Positions 30,284 through 35,213 of a DNA stretch of 35,213 bases are shown one piece after another. The stretch comes from Streptomyces niveus. GTDB taxonomy: Bacteria > Actinomycetota > Actinomycetes > Streptomycetales > Streptomycetaceae. Below the pieces are notes generated by a model, which worked only from the letters and a program-made list of their open reading frames with translations, did not search any database and was not told the origin of the DNA. The DNA lies in NCBI RefSeq assembly GCF_001723055.1, contig NZ_MDCR01000223.1, positions 1 through 35,213 on the forward strand, read 5' to 3'. Within the stretch, counting starts at the first letter, position 1; every line of letters begins with the position of its first letter. Made by a program: the position numbers and the translations under genes.

Positions 30284-32038
30284 ATGAAGATCCATAAGTA
30301 CGACACCGTCATCGTCGGCGCCGGTGGCGCCGGTATGCGCGCGGCCATCGAGTCGACCAAGCGCAGCCGTACCGCCGTCCTGACGAAGCTGTATCCCACC
30401 AGGTCCCACACGGGCGCCGCGCAGGGCGGCATGGCCGCCGCGCTCGCCAACGTGGAGGAGGACAACTGGGAGTGGCACACCTTCGACACGATCAAGGGCG
30501 GCGACTACCTGGTCGACCAGGACGCCGCCGAGATCCTGGCGAAGGAGGCCATCGACGCGGTCCTGGACCTGGAGAAGATGGGTCTGCCGTTCAACAGGAC
30601 GCCGGGCGGCACCATCGACCAGCGCCGGTTCGGCGGCCACTCCCGTAACCACGGCGAGGCCCCGGTCCGCCGGTCCTGCTACGCGGCGGACCGCACCGGC
30701 CACATGATCCTCCAGACGCTCTACCAGAACTGTGTCAAGGAGGGCGTGGAGTTCTTCAACGAGTTCTACGTCCTTGACCAGTTGATCGTGGAGATCGACG
30801 GCGTCAAGACGTCGGCGGGCGTCGTGGCGTACGAGCTGGCGACCGGCGAGATCCATGTCTTCCAGGCCAAGTCGGTCATCTACGCGTCCGGCGGCACCGG
30901 CAAGTTCTTCAAGGTGACGTCCAACGCGCACACGCTGACCGGTGACGGTCAGGCGGCGTGCTACCGGCGCGGACTGCCGCTGGAGGACATGGAGTTCTTC
31001 CAGTTCCATCCCACGGGCATCTGGCGCATGGGCATCCTCCTTACGGAGGGCGCCCGCGGTGAGGGCGGCATCCTCCGTAACAAGGACGGTGAGCGCTTCA
31101 TGGAGAAGTACGCGCCCGTCATGAAGGACCTCGCCTCGCGCGACGTCGTCTCGCGGTCCATCTACACCGAGATCCGCGAGGGCCGCGGCTGCGGTCCCGA
31201 GGGCGACCACGTCTACCTCGACCTGACGCACCTGCCGCCGGAGCAGCTGGACGCCAAGCTCCCGGACATCACCGAGTTCGCGCGTACGTACCTGGGCATC
31301 GAGCCGTACACGGACCCGATCCCGATCCAGCCCACCGCGCACTACGCGATGGGCGGCATCCCGACCAACGTCCAGGGCGAGGTCCTGCGGGACAACACCA
31401 CGGTCGTGCCGGGGCTGTACGCGGCCGGCGAGGTCGCGTGCGTGTCGGTGCACGGCGCCAACCGGCTCGGCACCAACTCGCTGCTCGACATCAACGTCTT
31501 CGGCAAGCGCTCCGGGATCGCCGCCGCCGAGTACGCGGCCAAGCACGACCACGTCGAACTCCCCGAGAACCCGGCGGAGCTGGTCGAGGCACAGGTCGAG
31601 CGGCTGCGCTCGTCGACGGGCCACGAGCGGGTGGCGGACATCCGCCGCGAGCTCCAGGAGACCATGGACGCGAACGTCATGGTCTTCCGTACCGAGCAGA
31701 CGATCAAGACGGCCGTCGAGAAGATCGGCGAGCTGCGCGACCGCTATCTGCGCGTGTCCATCCAGGACAAGGGCCGGCGCTTCAACACGGATCTGCTGGA
31801 GGCCGTCGAGCTGGGCAACCTGCTCGACCTGGCCGAGGTGATGGCCGTGTCGGCGCTCGCCCGCAAGGAGTCGCGCGGCGGTCACTACCGCGAGGACTTC
31901 CCCAACCGGGACGACGTGAACTTCATGCGCCACACCATGGCGTACCGCGAGGTCGGCGACGACGGCACGGAGTCCATCCGTCTCGACTACAAGCCGGTCG
32001 TCCAGACCCGCTACCAGCCGATGGAGCGTAAGTACTGA
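30284..32038 (+). CDS. sdhA: Succinate dehydrogenase flavoprotein subunit
   Basis: 584 residues from ATG at 30284. FAD-binding GAGGAGM at 12-18, covalent flavin site H42 in RSHTGAAQGGM, substrate-site motifs FGGHSRNHGEAPVRRSC, FHPTGIW, SRDVVSRSIYTEI, PTAHYAMGGIPTN, and ANRLGTNSLLDINVFG. Oxidises succinate to fumarate in the citric acid cycle, passing electrons to SdhB. Its stop TGA shares one base with the sdhB ATG. Confidence 0.98.
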   Translation: MKIHKYDTVIVGAGGAGMRAAIESTKRSRTAVLTKLYPTRSHTGAAQGGMAAALANVEEDNWEWHTFDTIKGGDYLVDQDAAEILAKEAIDAVLDLEKMGLPFNRTPGGTIDQRRFGGHSRNHGEAPVRRSCYAADRTGHMILQTLYQNCVKEGVEFFNEFYVLDQLIVEIDGVKTSAGVVAYELATGEIHVFQAKSVIYASGGTGKFFKVTSNAHTLTGDGQAACYRRGLPLEDMEFFQFHPTGIWRMGILLTEGARGEGGILRNKDGERFMEKYAPVMKDLASRDVVSRSIYTEIREGRGCGPEGDHVYLDLTHLPPEQLDAKLPDITEFARTYLGIEPYTDPIPIQPTAHYAMGGIPTNVQGEVLRDNTTVVPGLYAAGEVACVSVHGANRLGTNSLLDINVFGKRSGIAAAEYAAKHDHVELPENPAELVEAQVERLRSSTGHERVADIRRELQETMDANVMVFRTEQTIKTAVEKIGELRDRYLRVSIQDKGRRFNTDLLEAVELGNLLDLAEVMAVSALARKESRGGHYREDFPNRDDVNFMRHTMAYREVGDDGTESIRLDYKPVVQTRYQPMERKY

Positions 32039-32817
32039 TGGCAACTCCCCTACTGGACAAGGTCGAGGCCGAATCCGCCGCGTCGCCGTACATCACGATC
32101 ACGCTGCGGGTCCGCCGCTTCGACCCGGAGATCTCGGACGAGTCCCGCTGGGAGGACTTCTCGATCGAGATCGACCCGAAGGAGCGCGTGCTCGACGCCC
32201 TTCACAAGATCAAGTGGGACGTCGACGGCTCGCTGACCTTCCGGCGTTCCTGCGCGCACGGGATCTGCGGCTCGGACGCGATGCGGATCAACGGCAAGAA
32301 CCGTCTCGCGTGCAAGACGCTGATCAAGGACATCACGTCCTTCGACAAGAAGACGGGCGTCGCGAAGCCGATCACGGTCGAGGCCATCAAGGGGCTCACG
32401 GTCCTCAAGGACCTGGTCGTGGACATGGAGCCGTTCTTCCAGGCGTACCGCGACGTGATGCCGTTCCTGGTCACCACCGGGAACGAACCGACGCGTGAGC
32501 GGCTTCAGTCGGCGGAGGACCGCGAGCGGTTCGACGACACCACGAAGTGCATCCTGTGCGCGGCGTGCACGTCGTCGTGCCCGGTGTTCTGGAACGACGG
32601 GCAGTACTTCGGCCCGGCGGCGATCGTCAACGCGCACCGGTTCATCTTCGACTCGCGTGACGAGGCCGGCGAGCAGCGGCTGGAGATCCTCAACGACAAG
32701 GACGGCGTGTGGCGTTGCCGTACGACGTTCAACTGCACGGACGCCTGCCCGCGCGGTATCGAGGTCACCAAGGCGATCCAGGAAGTGAAGCGCGCGCTGA
32801 TCACGCGGCGTTTCTGA
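32038..32817 (+). CDS. sdhB: Succinate dehydrogenase iron-sulfur subunit
   Basis: 259 residues. [2Fe-2S] site SCAHGICGSDAM..LACKT (third ligand Asp, as in E. coli SdhB), [4Fe-4S] and [3Fe-4S] sites CILCAACTSSCPVFW and CRTTFNCTDACPRGIEV. It links SdhA to the membrane subunits. One-base overlap with sdhA indicates coupled translation. A terminator follows. Confidence 0.98.
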   Translation: MATPLLDKVEAESAASPYITITLRVRRFDPEISDESRWEDFSIEIDPKERVLDALHKIKWDVDGSLTFRRSCAHGICGSDAMRINGKNRLACKTLIKDITSFDKKTGVAKPITVEAIKGLTVLKDLVVDMEPFFQAYRDVMPFLVTTGNEPTRERLQSAEDRERFDDTTKCILCAACTSSCPVFWNDGQYFGPAAIVNAHRFIFDSRDEAGEQRLEILNDKDGVWRCRTTFNCTDACPRGIEVTKAIQEVKRALITRRF

Positions 32818-32845
32818 GCCCGGGAAGCCCACCACCGGCGCGGTG

Positions 32846-32898
32846 AGGGCCCGTTTCCGTACAAAGCCGTAACGGCCCGTACGGGGCGGGCCCTTTCT
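32846..32898 (+). terminator. Terminator of the sdh operon
   Basis: AGGGCCCG (32846-32853) pairs with CGGGCCCT (32887-32894), followed by TTCT; further pairing inside includes CCGTAC (32857-32862) with GTACGG. It ends 50 bp before the next gene. Confidence 0.8.
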
Positions 32899-32948
32899 GT
32901 GCCAGGATTCAGACAGACCGAGTAGAGCAGCAGGGAAGCGGGGAAGAC

Positions 32949-33479
32949 ATGAGCCAGGCGAATCCGAACCCGGGTCCGGACGGTGGCGACGGGGCGTACG
33001 GATGGGGCCCCACGCAGCCGGGCTACGGCTACCCGAACCCGGCGCCGGGGTACGGCTATCCCAACCAGGGCGGTCCGAGCTACGACCCGACGATGGCCGC
33101 CGGTCTGCCCATTCCCGCTGCCTCCGGCGGCGGCGCCCCGCTGGTGTCGATCGGCGACATCACCGTCATGAACCACGGGATCGTGACGCCGTCCGGCACG
33201 CTGCCGATCCAGGGCGCGGTGTGGAACGCGACGGACATGTCGCGTACGGAGGAGAAGATCCCCGCGCACGCCATCGTCCTGGCGGTCATCTTCTTCATCT
33301 TCTGTCTGCTCGGTCTGCTCTTCCTCCTTATGAAGGAGCGCAAGACCACCGGCTTCATCCAGGTGATGGTGACCAGCGGCGGCAAGCACCACTCGACGAT
33401 GATCCCCGCGACCGGCCCGGAGAGCTTCCAGGTCGTCATGGGGCAGATCGCCTACGCCCGTTCGCTCAGCTCCATGTGA
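32949..33479 (+). CDS. Single-pass membrane protein with Gly/Tyr/Pro-rich N-terminus
   Basis: 176 residues, ATG with GGGGAAG upstream. Residues 1-~60 are Gly/Pro/Tyr/Asn-rich (GYGYPNPAPGYGYPNQGG, two copies of a GYGYPN unit). A middle segment (VSIGDITVMNHGIVTPSGTLPIQGAVWNATD) precedes one strongly hydrophobic helix (AIVLAVIFFIFCLLGLLFLLM) and a basic, beta-rich C-terminal segment (GFIQVMVTSGGKHHSTMIPA). Common in Streptomyces; function unknown. Its last 14 bases overlap the convergent nucleotidyltransferase gene. Confidence 0.85.
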   Translation: MSQANPNPGPDGGDGAYGWGPTQPGYGYPNPAPGYGYPNQGGPSYDPTMAAGLPIPAASGGGAPLVSIGDITVMNHGIVTPSGTLPIQGAVWNATDMSRTEEKIPAHAIVLAVIFFIFCLLGLLFLLMKERKTTGFIQVMVTSGGKHHSTMIPATGPESFQVVMGQIAYARSLSSM

Positions 33480-34227
33480 CGGCGGAGAGCGCGGCGCCTT
33501 CGGGCCAGACGGTCATCGCGCGCCTGCGGTAGCCGCCCTGCCGCGCTGTCCCCGCTCCCTCCGCCGGCTCCTCCGCTTCCTGCTCCAGTGAGAACGTGAC
33601 GGCCTGGCCCACGACCGGCTCGACGTAGTCGTCACCGGCGACGGCCGAGAAGTGCGCCCATACGTCCTCCCGGAGGTTGGCGGCGTCCAGCACGCCCCAC
33701 CCGTCCTCCTCGTGCCACGCGCGCACGCGTGCGGCCAGCGGTACGCCGAAGCGGTGGTGCAGGGCCAGGACGTCGCGTTCGTCGTCCTCGTCGATCGCGT
33801 ATCCGGTGTGCGAGGCGACTTGGAAGTGGGCCGTGCCGCAGTCGACCCGGCGGCCCCGGACCCGCCCGCTGCCGGTCAGCGAGCCCACCGGGTAGGGCAG
33901 TCCGCCGGGGCCGTACACCTCGACGCCCCGTTCGTCCGTACGGGTGACGCCGAGGTCCACCGCGTGGACGTCGACCAGCCGTCCGGTGTCGTCGACGAGC
34001 ACCTGGTTGTACGGTCCGTCGTCCCGCCACAGCCGGAAGCCGTTCTCGCCCATCGTCCGCGCGTAGTCGGCCAGAGCCTCGGCACGTACGACGATGTCCA
34101 GGTCCTCGTGGGGACGGGTCTGCTCGCACAGGAGGGCGTCGACGCCCCAGCCGCCGTCGAGCCAGACCTCGATACCGGCCCGGTCGAGCAGATCCAGGAC
34201 GGCCAGCACATCCTCCGCACGCATCAT
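33466..34227 (-). CDS. LinA-like nucleotidyltransferase fused to a cold-shock domain
   Basis: 253 residues from ATG at 34227 (or 34224); the frame extends to 34266. Residues 1-~163 match lincosamide-type nucleotidyltransferases: GIEVWLDGGWGVDALL, metal ligands D42 and D44 in RPHEDLDI, third acid D86 in RLVDVHAVDLG. Residues ~165-243 read as a cold-shock domain: RVRAWHEEDGWGVLD (RNP1-like DGWGVL), DVWAHFSAVAG (RNP2-like VWAHF), VEPVVGQAVTFSLEQE, then a charged loop and RRRAMTVWP. The first domain would transfer a nucleotide to an unknown acceptor; the second suggests a nucleic-acid target or localisation. Lincosamide resistance is possible but not shown. The fusion is unusual. Confidence 0.85.
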   Translation of the reverse strand: MMRAEDVLAVLDLLDRAGIEVWLDGGWGVDALLCEQTRPHEDLDIVVRAEALADYARTMGENGFRLWRDDGPYNQVLVDDTGRLVDVHAVDLGVTRTDERGVEVYGPGGLPYPVGSLTGSGRVRGRRVDCGTAHFQVASHTGYAIDEDDERDVLALHHRFGVPLAARVRAWHEEDGWGVLDAANLREDVWAHFSAVAGDDYVEPVVGQAVTFSLEQEAEEPAEGAGTARQGGYRRRAMTVWPEGAALSAVTWS

Positions 34228-34282
34228 GGGACCGACTCTTCCCGATCGGGCGAGGGACGGCATCATGTCCGCGTGGCGGAGT

Positions 34283-34687
34283 TCATGCCAGGTGCGATGG
34301 TGAAGCGGCCTCCTGCGGGCTGAGTGTCAGGTCGTGCACGAGCGGGTCGCGGCCGACCGTGATGCGCCGGGACCACGGCTCGTACGCCCGGGCGGTGGCG
34401 GCCAGCAGGTAGGAGCCACCGATCGGGGCGCTGAGGATGTACGAGCCGTCGGCGAGCGTCCCCACCCGGTCGAGCCGGGTGCCCGAGGGTGCGACCAGGG
34501 TCAGTACGGCGTCGGCGACGGGCATGCCCTCCTCCGTACGGACGAAGCCGTGCACGACGGTGGTGCCGGTGGACGCGTCCTCTGTAGAAGGCTCGCCGGT
34601 CGGTGGCGCGGTCACCGGTGCCACCAGGGCCGGTTGCGGGAGCCGCCTGTCCAGCCACCCCGGCAGCCACCGTGCCCATGCCTCCAC
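34283..34687 (-). CDS. Small carboxypeptidase-regulatory-like beta-sandwich protein
   Basis: 134 residues, GTG start with GAGGAA upstream. A short helical, Pro-rich N-terminus precedes a transthyretin-like/CarboxypepD_reg domain: VVHGFVRTEEGMPVADAVLTLVAPSGTRLDRVGTLADGSYILSAPIGGSYLLAATARAYEPWSRRITV. No signal peptide is evident. Such domains bind proteins or sugars; the partner is unknown. It is divergent from the response regulator gene. Confidence 0.78.
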   Translation of the reverse strand: MEAWARWLPGWLDRRLPQPALVAPVTAPPTGEPSTEDASTGTTVVHGFVRTEEGMPVADAVLTLVAPSGTRLDRVGTLADGSYILSAPIGGSYLLAATARAYEPWSRRITVGRDPLVHDLTLSPQEAASPSHLA

Positions 34688-34835
34688 GATCTGTTCCTCC
34701 GCTCATGGTCGGCTGCTTCGGACAGACCCAGAATCGTCGCCCGCACCCGCGCGGGTGGGGTCGACGGCAGGACTCTCAAGGAACTCCAAGGCAGGGCCCG
34801 CCCGTCGGGGCGGATCGCGCCCGGATACTGGAGCC

Positions 34836-35213
34836 ATGACCACGACGGACGGGACAGACGGGACGGGCGCGACGGATGCGGCAGCGACCGTCCTGCTGGT
34901 CGAGGACGAGCCGAGCATCGCCGACGTCCTGACCATCGCCCTGCGCTACCACGGGTTCGACGTGGTGGCGGCGGGCTCGGTACGGGAGGCGGCGGAGGCG
35001 GTACGGCGCGGGCGCCCCGACGTGGCGCTGCTCGACGTGATGCTCCCGGACGGCGACGGCCGCGACATCGCGCACCAACTGAGGCTGTCCCACCCGGCGA
35101 TGGCGGTGGTCTTCCTCACCGCGCGGGACGCGCCCGCCGAGATCGTCGGCGGGCTTTCGCTGGGCGACGACTACATCACCAAGCCGTTCAACGTGGACGA
35201 GGTGGTCGCCCGG
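34836..35213 (+). CDS. Response regulator, OmpR/PhoB type (cut by window end)
   Basis: First 126 residues only; ATG at 34836 with GGAG upstream. A Thr/Asp/Gly-rich start (MTTTDGTDGTGATDAAAT) precedes a receiver domain: acidic pocket VLLVEDEPS, phosphoacceptor Asp in ALLDVMLPDGDG, Thr in VVFLTARD and Lys in YITKPFNVDEVV. The DNA-binding part would lie beyond 35213, and a sensor kinase gene probably follows. No regulon can be inferred. Confidence 0.9.
   Translation, partial: MTTTDGTDGTGATDAAATVLLVEDEPSIADVLTIALRYHGFDVVAAGSVREAAEAVRRGRPDVALLDVMLPDGDGRDIAHQLRLSHPAMAVVFLTARDAPAEIVGGLSLGDDYITKPFNVDEVVAR

Noticed and set aside
1..35213. tRNA genes, CRISPR arrays, insertion sequences or phage integration genes
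   Set aside because: No cloverleaf with CCA-type end, no spaced direct repeats, and no transposase or integrase motifs were found in reading both strands.

Overview
The window looks like chromosomal DNA of a Streptomyces or close relative. Codons are strongly G/C in the third position, GTG/TTG starts and GTGA overlaps are common, and several families typical of Streptomyces are present: XRE/DUF5753 regulators, DUF397 and DUF6879 proteins, and an RsbW-like ATPase. The right half has an order I recall, from memory only, from the sdh-side region of S. coelicolor (succinate dehydrogenase, GH20 hexosaminidase, sigma factor, mutase). No tRNA, rRNA, CRISPR array or insertion sequence was seen.

Layout. 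1-3253: a regulatory cassette on the minus strand (XRE/DUF5753 regulator plus a fused DUF6879 protein), divergent from a radical SAM/SPASM-like enzyme and a small hypothetical gene. 3291-6014: a large NACHT NTPase of the kind linked to antiphage or self/non-self sensing. 6108-10123: an imine-reductase-like oxidoreductase divergent from a GlxA-type AraC regulator, a MerR regulator overlapping the latter tail to tail, and a secreted S1 protease. 10147-11957: an abaA/whiJ-type locus (two tandem DUF397 genes, an XRE/DUF5753 regulator and a divergent RsbW-like ATPase). 12079-14873: a second cassette related to the first, but with the DUF6879 protein split into two genes. It is followed by two very small genes, a 39-residue peptide gene, a hairpin attenuator and a 149-residue protein. 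14989-20454: S9 peptidase, hypothetical protein, LysE/LeuE exporter and a methylmalonyl-CoA-type mutase large subunit. 20890-23884: L,D-transpeptidase behind a long leader that can fold, and an ECF sigma factor with a membrane partner. 24153-29218: iron-sulfur photolyase, two small proteins, GH20 hexosaminidase and an OHCU-decarboxylase-like protein that appears to start with CTG. 29388-32817: sdhCDAB operon with terminator. 32949-35213: membrane protein, a LinA-like nucleotidyltransferase fused to a cold-shock domain, a small beta-sandwich protein and a truncated response regulator.

Most novel part: the two related XRE/DUF6879 cassettes (912-1880 and 12079-14873). The same arrangement of sequence blocks (GTGAGAA, GCGAA, TTCT at identical spacing, 22 of 37 positions identical) lies on the plus strand before the radical SAM gene at 1744-1780 and before the small-gene cluster at 13685-13721. 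I infer that each cassette controls its own output genes: a radical SAM enzyme in one case and a small-protein/peptide set in the other. The peptide gene at 14239 followed by a strong hairpin has the layout of a peptide precursor or small effector made in excess of its downstream partner. Other unusual points are the nucleotidyltransferase/cold-shock fusion and the CTG-started OHCU-decarboxylase-like gene.
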